The notes under the pieces were generated by a model. It did not search any database and was not told the origin of the DNA. It was given only the letters and a program-made list of their open reading frames with translations. Made by a program: the position numbers and the translations under genes. A DNA stretch of 30,568 nt from DATJUC01 sp035502675 (GTDB taxonomy: Bacteria > Vulcanimicrobiota > Vulcanimicrobiia > Vulcanimicrobiales > Vulcanimicrobiaceae), in NCBI GenBank assembly GCA_035502675.1, contig DATJUC010000043.1, positions 1 through 30,568 of the forward strand, read 5' to 3'. This document shows, piece by piece, positions 24,069 to 30,568 of this stretch. Position 1 is the first letter of the stretch; each line of letters opens with the position of its first letter.

Positions 24069-24691
24069 CGCAGACTGCGTACCAGAATCCGTCCGGGGGT
24101 AAGAATGTGCTCGCTTAAGAGCGCGCACGCTTCCTCCGTCTTTTTTCGCTTGACGAGTCCGAGCAATTTCCGGTGTTCGCGCTGCGATTCCGACAGGTTG
24201 TTCGTTACCTCGACTTCCCGGTGGACGTATCGTTCGACGCTGCGTTGCAGCGAAAGAATCTCGGCGACCAGTCGCGATCGCTCCGCGCGTTCGTAGAGGA
24301 TCGAGTGAAATAGCGAATTTAGCGCCGCCCACCGTTCCGGCTGGCCGTCGATCCGATCCAGCACTCGAGCCGCCCTCTGCAGATCTTCGGTCCTAAGTCT
24401 GGGCACGGCGGCGCGCAGCGCACAGCACTCTAAGGCGGCGCGCATTTCGTTTAGCTCTTCCAGTTCGGCCGCAGAAAGGGCTGCGACCACCGCACCGCGA
24501 CGCGGTCGAATCTCGATGAGCCGTTCGGCCTCGAGTTTGAGGAACGCCTCACGAATCGGAACGTGGCTGACGCCAAACGATCGGGCGACCTCATCCTGCC
24601 GCAAAGGCTCCCCCGGAGCGAGCCGCCCGCTCACGATGTCGTCGCGCAGCCGCTCGACGACGATGCCGGGCGTTGACACCGGAAGCTTCAC
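24050..24691 (-). CDS. GntR-family (FadR/FCD) transcriptional regulator
   Basis: This 213-aa regulator has a winged-helix N-terminus (residues 8-70: VVERLRDDIVSGRLAPGEPL, then SFGVSHVPIREAFLKLEAERLI) and an all-helical FCD ligand domain (about 75-210). In the FCD domain LNSLFHSILYERA and EHRKLLGLVKRKK provide the conserved histidines and the Asn of the metal or carboxylate site. It starts at GTG 24691. There is hardly room for a ribosome site, because a palindrome lies four bases upstream, so a leaderless message is possible. Its last codons lie in a repeat. It is divergent from the protease gene, which it probably regulates together with itself. The ligand is unknown. Confidence 0.88.
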   Translation of the reverse strand: MKLPVSTPGIVVERLRDDIVSGRLAPGEPLRQDEVARSFGVSHVPIREAFLKLEAERLIEIRPRRGAVVAALSAAELEELNEMRAALECCALRAAVPRLRTEDLQRAARVLDRIDGQPERWAALNSLFHSILYERAERSRLVAEILSLQRSVERYVHREVEVTNNLSESQREHRKLLGLVKRKKTEEACALLSEHILTPGRILVRSLRETGHP

Positions 24692-24726
24692 ATCGATAAT
24701 ATATTATCTATCCATATGAAGGTCAA
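24673..24726. promoter_or_regulatory. overlapping divergent promoters sharing a palindromic operator
   Basis: GATAATATATTATC at 24695-24708 is a perfect 14-bp palindrome in an otherwise GC-rich region. On the plus strand TTGACA (24673-24678) and TAATAT (24697-24702), 18 apart, form a good promoter for the protease gene. On the minus strand TTGACC (24726-24721) and TATATT (24703-24698), 17 apart, form one for the GntR gene. Both -10 boxes fall inside or at the edge of the palindrome, so one bound GntR dimer could shut both. Binding is inferred. Confidence 0.65.
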
Positions 24727-24742
24727 GCCGGAATAATCGGGC

Positions 24743-26602
24743 ATGCCGCTGGGACGATCGCTTCCCGCCGTGGCCGTCACGGCGATGCTGCTCTCGGCAG
24801 CCCCGCACGCATCGCGCGCCGGCGCCGACCCGCGCGTTGCAAATCTCATCGCCGAATCGGGAGCCGCGCTCAACGTCGCAGCGCTGAAATCGATTCGAAC
24901 GCTCCACGCTCGCGGTAGTCTGGTTGCGTCGGGCCTTTCCGGAACGGGCGATACCTGGAACGAGATGGGCGGTGTGCGAGAGGCCGCACGTTTTTCCACA
25001 CCTCCGCTTGGCGGCGGTAGCGGCTGGGACGGCAACCTGAGCTGGACCCTCGATCAGACCGGACTCGTAATCGTCGACGGAAGCGTCCTCGGCATCTCGA
25101 GCGCCGTCAATCAAGCCTATTTTACGAACGACGATCTGTGGACGCCCGGCTACGGCGGTGCGAGCGTCGCGTGGGGCGGTTCGAGGGTAGAGAAGGGCGA
25201 GACGTTCGACGTTCTCACCGTCACGCCGCCGAAGTCCAGCGTACCGATCGACGTCTTCTTCGATCGCTCGACGCATCTTCCGGTCAAGGCGGTGCAGACC
25301 GCCGGCCCGCTGGTCACGACTATATCCATGGCGAACTTCAAGCCCGTTGACGGTCTCATGATCCCATATCGTCTGGACACGTCGAATAACGCGGGCAGTA
25401 CGTCCTCGTTTACGGCGACCAGCGTCGAGGCGAACCCGCCGGGCGGTGAAGGTCCTCTGGCGGTCCCCACATCGTCGCCGCACGACTTCTCGATCGCGCA
25501 CGGCGCGCAACAGGCCTCGGTGCCGGTTCAGATTTCCGAAAGTCACGTATATCTCGACGTGCTGCTCGACGGGAAGGGGCCGTTTCATTTCGAGTTCGAC
25601 ACCGGCGGGGCCAATGTCGTCGATTCGTCGGTCGCCGAAGCGCTAGGGGCCGCGAGCGGCGGATTCAGCCAGGTTACCGGCGTGGGAAGTTCGAGCGCAG
25701 CTTCGAGTTTCGCCACGATCCAGACGCTCCAAATCGGGAACGCACGCGTATCCAATCAAGTCTTTATCACGCTTCCGATCGCTAAGAGCCTAGCCAAGGT
25801 TCACGGAATGCGGCTGGACGGCTTCATCGGCTATGAAGTCCTCTCGCGTTTCGTGACGACCTTCGACTATGCCGATAAGAGGGTCGTGTTCCGCCTGCCG
25901 GGCGCGTTTACGCCTGCGCCAGGTGCAACCGTCATACCGATCGTGCAGTACGGCACGCAGCCGCAGTTCGATTGCAGGATCGACGACGTCCCGGCGACGT
26001 GTACGCTCGACACCGGCGCGCGCGACTCAATTTCGCTCTTCACACCCTTCGTCGAAGCGCATCCAAGTGTGGTGCCGGCGACGCTTACTGCACCGGGAGT
26101 CAATGGGTTCGGCGTCGGAGGCCCCCATATCGGCCGGCTCGGACGCGTTCGGACGCTGTGCATCGGCGGTCTGACGCTACACGACCTCGTCGGAGATTAT
26201 AGTACCAAAGGCACGGGCTCGCTCGCGATGCCGTTCATCGGCGCCAATATCGGCGGCGCCGTTTGGAAGCGCTTCACCATGACGCTGGATTACCGGCGGC
26301 TGACCATGACGCTGACCCCCAATGCCGCATTTTCGCTGCCGGAGCATTGGGATCGCAGTGGGCTCTTCCTGCTCGATAACGGCGCGATGACGATCGTCGA
26401 CGTGCGGCCCGGCACGCCTGCAGCCCGAGTGGGACTCGAAAAGGGCGACGTCATCCTGTCGCTCGACGGCTCGTCGAAGCTGTCGCTGAACGCGCTTCGC
26501 AACCAGTTTATGGCGGCGCCGGGCACCGTCGAGCATCTCGTCGTCGAGAACAAGGACGGCGTCACGCATAGCGTCGACCTGACGCTCGCCGATTACGTAT
26601 AG
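24743..26602 (+). CDS. secreted retropepsin-like aspartyl protease with PDZ domain
   Basis: This 619-aa exported protein starts with a signal peptide (LPAVAVTAMLLSAAPHASRA). Residues about 35-225 look like the beta-barrel domain of LolA-type or outer-membrane-sorting proteins. Two aspartyl-protease-like halves follow. The first has FEFDTGGANVVD with Asp286 in a hydrophobic-hydrophobic-DTG setting, the second TCTLDTGARDSIS with Asp423. These could form the two-Asp site within one chain. From about residue 530 a PDZ domain (VDVRPGTPAARVGLEKGDVI) probably holds a substrate. It acts outside the cytoplasm. It is divergent from the GntR regulator and ends one base from the next gene. No strong ribosome site is seen at the ATG. 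Confidence 0.85.
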   Translation: MPLGRSLPAVAVTAMLLSAAPHASRAGADPRVANLIAESGAALNVAALKSIRTLHARGSLVASGLSGTGDTWNEMGGVREAARFSTPPLGGGSGWDGNLSWTLDQTGLVIVDGSVLGISSAVNQAYFTNDDLWTPGYGGASVAWGGSRVEKGETFDVLTVTPPKSSVPIDVFFDRSTHLPVKAVQTAGPLVTTISMANFKPVDGLMIPYRLDTSNNAGSTSSFTATSVEANPPGGEGPLAVPTSSPHDFSIAHGAQQASVPVQISESHVYLDVLLDGKGPFHFEFDTGGANVVDSSVAEALGAASGGFSQVTGVGSSSAASSFATIQTLQIGNARVSNQVFITLPIAKSLAKVHGMRLDGFIGYEVLSRFVTTFDYADKRVVFRLPGAFTPAPGATVIPIVQYGTQPQFDCRIDDVPATCTLDTGARDSISLFTPFVEAHPSVVPATLTAPGVNGFGVGGPHIGRLGRVRTLCIGGLTLHDLVGDYSTKGTGSLAMPFIGANIGGAVWKRFTMTLDYRRLTMTLTPNAAFSLPEHWDRSGLFLLDNGAMTIVDVRPGTPAARVGLEKGDVILSLDGSSKLSLNALRNQFMAAPGTVEHLVVENKDGVTHSVDLTLADYV

Positions 26603-26603
26603 C

Positions 26604-27062
26604 CTAGGGCTCGGGCGGAGACGGATTCTCCCAGGACGTGCCGTCGGCATAACGCACGCGCAGCACGGCGCAATACGGAAACTCCGTGCCGGTCGGGAAA
26701 ACCTCGCGGCTGACGACGAACTCGTGGTCGATGGTGACGCCGGGAGAGAATCTTCCGACGTCCTTCGCAACGGCCACCAGCGACCCGCGGGCCACCAATC
26801 CCCAATCGACCTCGGTTGCGATGTTGCCGGCTTCGTTCTTATAACTGACGTCCAGGAATCCGTCCCAATAGGGAAAGTACGCGGCGCCGTAATGCCAGTA
26901 CCCGTAAGGATCGATCCACGGATGGTATTCGGCCGGCGCGTGCCGGTGCGCGCCGCAGCCGAGGACGACGATCTGCGAACCCGGAGTCTGACGCTGCGCG
27001 GTTACGTTCGCGTTGCTGACCGCGAGCAGCCCGATGGCAAGGCCGAGTCCGGCATACCTCAT
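26604..27062 (-). CDS. secreted protein, function unknown
   Basis: This 152-aa exported protein has a short signal sequence (MRYAGLGLAIGLLAVSNANVTA). The mature part has an aromatic-rich stretch (WIDPYGYWHYGAAYFPYW) and a beta-rich C-terminus with SYKNEAGNIATEVDWGLV and FPYCAVLRVRYADGTSW, which resembles small DUF beta-sandwich proteins. I cannot name the family. It converges on the protease with one base between stop codons and is divergent from the nitrile hydratase genes. Confidence 0.65.
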   Translation of the reverse strand: MRYAGLGLAIGLLAVSNANVTAQRQTPGSQIVVLGCGAHRHAPAEYHPWIDPYGYWHYGAAYFPYWDGFLDVSYKNEAGNIATEVDWGLVARGSLVAVAKDVGRFSPGVTIDHEFVVSREVFPTGTEFPYCAVLRVRYADGTSWENPSPPEP

Positions 27063-27179
27063 GCCGGAAGCCTACTCGCCGGACGGGAAGATCGCAGGAA
27101 GCCGCCTTCACCGGTTATTCCAGATCCGCGCTCCCGCGGCGAGCGGAAAACGCCCGATGGCCACGAAGCGATTCAGGCC

Positions 27180-27449
27180 ATGACGCGCATCAACGACGTC
27201 GGCGGTATGACGGGCTTCGGAGCGATCGACGTCTCCGACGACGCGCCGGGTTTCCATCACGAGTGGGAGGCGCGCGTTTTTGCCATCAACCGCCTCTTGC
27301 TGCAGAAGGGCGTCTACAATCTCGACGAGTTTCGGGACGCGATCGAGCGGATGGATCCCCTCGATTATCTGGAGGCCTCGTATTACGAGCGCTGGCTGCA
27401 CGGCATCGAAACGCTGTTGCGCGCGAAGGGGCTCATCGGTGCGCTTTGA
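27180..27449 (+). CDS. nitrile hydratase beta subunit, N-terminal half as separate gene
   Basis: This 89-aa protein matches the N-terminal half of nitrile hydratase beta: INDVGGMTGFG, then FHHEWEARVFAINRLLL, then YNLDEFRDAIERMDPLDYLEASYYERWLHGIETLL. It stops where the full-length subunit begins its linker. The next gene overlaps it by 11 nt and supplies the C-terminal half. Such splitting is known in thiocyanate hydrolase and in toyocamycin nitrile hydratase, where two small chains replace beta. The P14K activator is also related to this half, but the neighbour makes a beta half more likely. The start at ATG 27180 has no good ribosome site. Confidence 0.9.
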   Translation: MTRINDVGGMTGFGAIDVSDDAPGFHHEWEARVFAINRLLLQKGVYNLDEFRDAIERMDPLDYLEASYYERWLHGIETLLRAKGLIGAL

Positions 27450-27714
27450 CGTCGGCGACCGCGTGCGAACGCAGAATCGTAATTCCCTCGGGCATACGCG
27501 GCTGCCGGCCTATCTACGCGGCCGTGATGGCGAAATCGTCCGCCGCCTCGGCGCGTTTCCACTGCCGGATGTGCGAGTTTCGGGCAGCGCGGATGCACCG
27601 AAGGAGGAGTTGTATACCGTACGGTTCGCCGCCGCGGCGGTATGGGGCGAGACCGCGCAGGAGCCGGACGTCTGCGCCGATTTGTTCGCGCCCTATCTGG
27701 AGCGCGCCGAGTGA
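27439..27714 (+). CDS. nitrile hydratase beta subunit, C-terminal half as separate gene
   Basis: This 91-aa protein corresponds to the C-terminal SH3-like barrel of nitrile hydratase beta: RFDVGDRVRTQNRNSLGHTR, LPAYLRGRDGEIV, then ELYTVRFAAAAVWGE and VCADLFAPYLE. It starts at GTG 27439, 11 nt inside the previous gene, and ends in a GTGA overlap with alpha. The usual linker between the halves is absent. Ribosomal frameshifting near the overlap could instead fuse both halves with a very short linker, which would be odd. The barrel packs on alpha and helps form the active site. Confidence 0.9.
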   Translation: MRFDVGDRVRTQNRNSLGHTRLPAYLRGRDGEIVRRLGAFPLPDVRVSGSADAPKEELYTVRFAAAAVWGETAQEPDVCADLFAPYLERAE

Positions 27715-28310
27715 GCGTTCACGCCTCCGATCACGAAGCCAGCGCCGCGGCCTCCAATCGCGTCAAGCGGCTGGTCGCGGAGCTCGAGCGCCGCGGCATC
27801 CTGGAAGAACGCGTGCTCGACGGAATCGTCGAAGACTTCCTGCTGCACGCTTCACCGGCCAACGGAAAACGCGTGGTCGCGCGCGCGTGGTTGGATGCCG
27901 CGTTTAAGAAACGATTGCTCGACGACGCCGGCGCCGCGGTAGCGGAACTCGGCATCGACATGAGTCATTGGGCTCCGGTCGAACTGCGAGCCGTCGCGAA
28001 CACGCCCCGGCAGCACAACGTGATCGTCTGCACGCTCTGCTCCTGTTATCCGATTGCCCTGCTCGGCCCGTCGCCGGCTTGGTATAAGAGCGAGGCGTAC
28101 CGTTCGCGAGTCGTCCGCGATGCGCGCGGCGTTCTCGCGGAGTTCGGTCTGCAACTCCCTCCGGAAACGAAGATCATCGTGTGGGACAGCACCGCGGAAG
28201 CGCGCTATATCGTTGTGCCGCAGCGGCCTCCCGGCACCGAGCGCCTCTCCGAGGACCACCTCGCCGAACTCGTGACGCGAAACGGCTTGATCGGCACCGC
28301 AGCCGTTTAG
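27711..28310 (+). CDS. nitrile hydratase alpha subunit, cobalt-type
   Basis: This 199-aa subunit carries the metal centre that hydrates nitriles to amides. The claw motif is VCTLCSC, with Cys107, Cys110, Ser111 and Cys112. Thr108 marks the cobalt branch, where iron enzymes have Ser. In the family the second and third Cys are oxidised to sulfinic and sulfenic acid. Other family segments are GKRVVARAWLD, SPAWYKSEAYRSRVVRD, IVWDSTAEARYIVVPQRP and the final LVTRNGLIGTA. The order beta then alpha is that of cobalt enzymes. No separate activator or cobalt carrier is seen here. The substrate could be a nitrile or thiocyanate. Confidence 0.93.
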   Translation: MSVHASDHEASAAASNRVKRLVAELERRGILEERVLDGIVEDFLLHASPANGKRVVARAWLDAAFKKRLLDDAGAAVAELGIDMSHWAPVELRAVANTPRQHNVIVCTLCSCYPIALLGPSPAWYKSEAYRSRVVRDARGVLAEFGLQLPPETKIIVWDSTAEARYIVVPQRPPGTERLSEDHLAELVTRNGLIGTAAV

Positions 28311-28331
28311 GTCGCGCCGCCGTTACTCGCG

Positions 28332-28703
28332 TCACTTTTGCTCGCCGAGGCTCTCGCCGAACGCGATCGTGTTCCCATCGGGATCGACGAACGACGTTTT
28401 GCGGTAGAGACCGGGCTTCGTTTCCATTGGCGGAACTTCAATGCCGCGGCCGGCAAGCTCGCGCAAGTGCTCGCCTAAATCCCCTACGAGCATCGTCACC
28501 AGGGAGCTGCCGGCGCGCTTGACATCCTGCACGATGTAGATCCACGCGCCTTCCCTAATCTGCCACATGCATTCGACGTCGTCGACGACGATGACGTCCG
28601 GCTCGCGGCCGAGCAGCGCTCGGTACCATGCTGCCGCGCGGCGATAATTGCTCACCGCAACGCCGGCGAAAACGAGTTCGACGTCGCCGCGTGGGTCACT
28701 CAC
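28332..28703 (-). CDS. VOC-superfamily (glyoxalase-like) protein
   Basis: This 123-aa protein has the paired beta-alpha-beta-beta-beta fold of the vicinal oxygen chelate superfamily. Its usual start is ELVFAGVAVSNYRRAAAWYRALLG, and its end is KTSFVDPDGNTIAFGES with the C-terminal metal-side Glu. The typical first-position His or Gln is Gly or Ala here (FAGVAV), so a full metal site is doubtful, and it may be a binding protein or act through other residues. It starts at GTG 28703, 19 bases after the phosphatase gene on the same strand, possibly one operon. Substrate unknown. Confidence 0.85.
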   Translation of the reverse strand: MSDPRGDVELVFAGVAVSNYRRAAAWYRALLGREPDVIVVDDVECMWQIREGAWIYIVQDVKRAGSSLVTMLVGDLGEHLRELAGRGIEVPPMETKPGLYRKTSFVDPDGNTIAFGESLGEQK

Positions 28704-28722
28704 GGCCTTCGCGGTTCTTTAT

Positions 28723-29571
28723 CTACGATATGCGCACGACGATGACCGCGATATCGTCGCGGCGCCGGCCCTTACAGTGCGATTCGGCTGCCTCCAAGAT
28801 GCGCTCGGCGGCTTTTACTTCGGAGAGGTTGCGGCACTCGGTAATCAGACCGATTAACCGGTCCACCCCGAAGAGTTCGCCGGCGTTGTTTCGCGATTCG
28901 GTTACTCCATCGGTTGTCGCGACGATCAGGGCGCCCGGTTCGACGTTCACGAAGGCTTGCTTGAAGAGATGATGCTGATCGTCGAATACGCCAATGAGCG
29001 GAGCGGTCGTCTGAAGCAAAGCCGGCTTTTCGCCCGGCTGCACGATGATCGCCGGCTCGTGTGCGGCCGAAGCGTAATGGAATAGCCGTCTACTAGGATC
29101 GAACAAGCCGTAGAAGACGGAGGCGAACGAATCGTGGCCTTCGAACGCGTTGTTCTCTAAGTAGAGCCGGTCGAGGGATCGCAGAACGCGTTCGGGAGAG
29201 AGGCCCTGAGATGCGTAGGCGCGCAAGCCGTACTTGATCATCGCGGCGTGTATCGCCGCCTGCGCACCCTTTCCGGCAATATCGGCCACCGCAATCGCCA
29301 CCGCATCGTTGTCGAACTGGTAGACGTCGACGAGGTCGCCTCCGACGTGTCCCTCGGCGAGCTTGTACTTGATGGCGTACGAGATGCCGGCAATCCGTTT
29401 GTCGGTACTCGCGAAGAGGTGCTCCGCCAGGGTCCTCGCCGCGGCCGCCGTCATGTTCTCGAAACGAAGCTCGACGTTAGCACCGCCGCCACCGGTAGCT
29501 TCACTTATCGGGGTGGTGGGTGGCGTTTCGATTCCTACGGTTATCGATTCGATGGGTTTACCGGACGTCAA
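28723..29571 (-). CDS. SpoIIE-type PP2C serine/threonine phosphatase
   Basis: This 282-aa phosphatase has a flexible Thr/Pro/Gly-rich N-terminus (to about 35), a helical segment, then a PPM/SpoIIE domain from about 65. Metal-ligand motifs are all present: HVGGDLVDVYQ, AVADIAGKG, IVATTDGVTESRN and a last RRRDDIAVIVV. Such enzymes dephosphorylate anti-anti-sigma factors (STAS proteins) or other response proteins, and usually have a PAS, GAF or receiver domain. None is visible here, so input may come from a partner. The VOC gene follows it. Nothing in the window looks like its kinase or STAS partner. Confidence 0.9.
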   Translation of the reverse strand: MTSGKPIESITVGIETPPTTPISEATGGGGANVELRFENMTAAAARTLAEHLFASTDKRIAGISYAIKYKLAEGHVGGDLVDVYQFDNDAVAIAVADIAGKGAQAAIHAAMIKYGLRAYASQGLSPERVLRSLDRLYLENNAFEGHDSFASVFYGLFDPSRRLFHYASAAHEPAIIVQPGEKPALLQTTAPLIGVFDDQHHLFKQAFVNVEPGALIVATTDGVTESRNNAGELFGVDRLIGLITECRNLSEVKAAERILEAAESHCKGRRRDDIAVIVVRIS

Positions 29572-29656
29572 GGATTCTCACACTCGAAATAGAGGGGAAG
29601 CCACCTTACTGCGGTGTCCGTGACGAAAGTCCTCCGATTTCGGGTTGGGCCATGCC

Positions 29657-30568
29657 TCACCGCGGGCGACATACGAGTCCGCCGGCCGCAGTATCGTTCT
29701 CGCTTCCCCGCACGAATATCGGCGCGTTTTCCGCGAGCCACAGCGCGACGTTCGTCGTCGTATCGACGACGGTGTCCGGCCCCATCGCCTTCGCATCGTT
29801 CGGATCGGTACTCTCGTAATCGTCGACCGCCCACTCGCTCGGCACGGCATGGTGGCGCGCTAGCGCCCCGACGAACGTCCGGGTATCGGCCGTGAAATCG
29901 CTTCGGCCCGAGTATGGGGAGATTAACGCCGTCGTACGCAGCCCGTGACCGTTTCCCCACCGGATAGCTTGCTCGATAAATCTCTGGTATCCAGCTCCGC
30001 TTCCCCCGCTGAGAAAGAACTTCGGCGGAGCGTCGAAGGCGATCCCTCCACCGTACGTTGCTTCGAATCGAGAGAGCCGATAGAACGGACTTGCGATGTC
30101 GTAGTACGCAGCGCGAGTCGGTGGAAAGATCGGGTTGCCGGCCTCCCACGGCAGGTTGGGAGCGACGATCGGTGCCATCGATTCGATCCCAGCCGATCTG
30201 CCGGCGAGCGTCCACGCCTTCCAGGCGCGCACGTTTTCGGGTGTAAAGCGAATTGCCGACGGCGGCATGTATGGAACGTCGACGTTGGCCGCGTTTGGTC
30301 TGAGGCCGCTCTCGAGGTATTGATAGCGGTAGTATTGAGGATAGCGGCTTGGCGGTAGCGTGAAGTAATTCGCACCGGCCAAGCCGAGCTCGGCTTCGCC
30401 TGGGCTGGTTCCGGCAAAGACGCGTTCGATCGCATCGAGAATGGCGTACGGCTTCGATGGTTGGGCTGCCGATATTGCCGCCGCCACGGCCACGCCGTGC
30501 TCGTAGAGCTTTACGTGCCCCGCCGCGAGAAGCTCTGACGTAAAGTTGCGCTTGACAAGGGTGTTGAA
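29657..30568 (-). CDS. unrecognised protein, 5' end beyond the window
   Basis: The reading frame is open from 30568 to the stop at 29657, so at least 303 residues are encoded and the start lies outside. I do not recognise a family. The visible part has many aromatic and Pro residues (YFTLPPSRYPQYYRYQYLE, NLPWEAGNPIFPPTRAAYYD), a Gly-rich stretch (FFLSGGSGAGYQRFIEQAIRWG), and SEWAVDDYESTDPNDAK, which could hold acidic residues of a carbohydrate-acting enzyme. A glycosidase-like extracellular protein is only a guess. It is on the same strand as the phosphatase gene, 85 bases upstream. Confidence 0.6.
   Translation of the reverse strand, partial: FNTLVKRNFTSELLAAGHVKLYEHGVAVAAAISAAQPSKPYAILDAIERVFAGTSPGEAELGLAGANYFTLPPSRYPQYYRYQYLESGLRPNAANVDVPYMPPSAIRFTPENVRAWKAWTLAGRSAGIESMAPIVAPNLPWEAGNPIFPPTRAAYYDIASPFYRLSRFEATYGGGIAFDAPPKFFLSGGSGAGYQRFIEQAIRWGNGHGLRTTALISPYSGRSDFTADTRTFVGALARHHAVPSEWAVDDYESTDPNDAKAMGPDTVVDTTTNVALWLAENAPIFVRGSENDTAAGGLVCRPR

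Noticed and set aside
1..30568. CRISPR arrays, tRNA or rRNA genes, insertion sequences, phage genes
   Set aside because: I saw no regularly spaced repeats beyond the 16-bp triplet, no tRNA-like cloverleaf in the gaps, and no transposase, integrase or phage protein.

Overview
The window is about 63% G+C by eye and densely coded. Genes are often joined by ATGA or GTGA overlaps, GTG starts are common, and there are many secreted or lipoprotein genes. No rRNA, tRNA, CRISPR array, transposase or phage gene is visible, and no gene-free stretch exceeds 300 bases. Three things point to a deep-branching, soil-type environmental bacterium: an N-type rotary ATPase, a streptogramin-lyase-like lipoprotein with a basic His-rich N-terminus, and DUF5985-like small membrane proteins. 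Candidatus Eremiobacterota (WPS-2) or a neighbour is my best guess. It rests on gene style, not a marker gene.

Layout. 1-4090: an N-ATPase cluster split into two divergent arms, atpD-atpC rightward and atpQ-atpB-atpE-atpF-atpA leftward. atpR is missing and atpA runs off the left edge. 4101-6332: a YbaK-like deacylase and a beta-propeller lipoprotein. 6501-7065: a dihydrofolate-reductase-like gene broken by a one-base frameshift. 7112-9886: a large MalT/LuxR-type ATPase regulator. 9998-11263: a secreted histidine acid phosphatase. 11388-12350: a small operon of a winged-helix-like protein and two related membrane proteins. 12401-13687: a sensor-like protein with an extracellular beta domain and seven membrane spans but no effector. 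13784-14236: a small lipoprotein with a clear terminator.

14322-16601: a MocR/PdxR-type regulator and a DoxX-like membrane protein, each preceded by a similar TGAAA(A)TGGTAC site. 16751-19344: a PstS-like phosphate-binding protein translationally coupled to an MFS carrier with a phosphate-symporter-like motif. No pstCAB is in view. 19572-20641: two small convergent secreted proteins. 20795-23893: an ABC-2 exporter (ATPase and permease) with a glycosyltransferase, preceded by a possible leader ORF with a strong Shine-Dalgarno sequence. 24050-26602: a GntR/FCD regulator divergent from a secreted aspartyl-protease/PDZ protein. The two share a palindrome that carries both promoters' -10 elements. 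Three tandem 16-bp repeats run through the regulator's stop codon.

27180-28310: a cobalt-type nitrile hydratase whose beta subunit is encoded as two separate overlapping genes followed by alpha. This is the three-subunit form known from thiocyanate hydrolase and toyocamycin nitrile hydratase. 28332-30568: a VOC protein, a SpoIIE-type phosphatase, and an unrecognised gene cut by the right edge.

The most unusual points are the split, divergent N-ATPase without atpR and with an altered c-subunit ion site, the PstS-MFS pair, the three-gene nitrile hydratase, and the shared operator and tandem repeats around the GntR gene.
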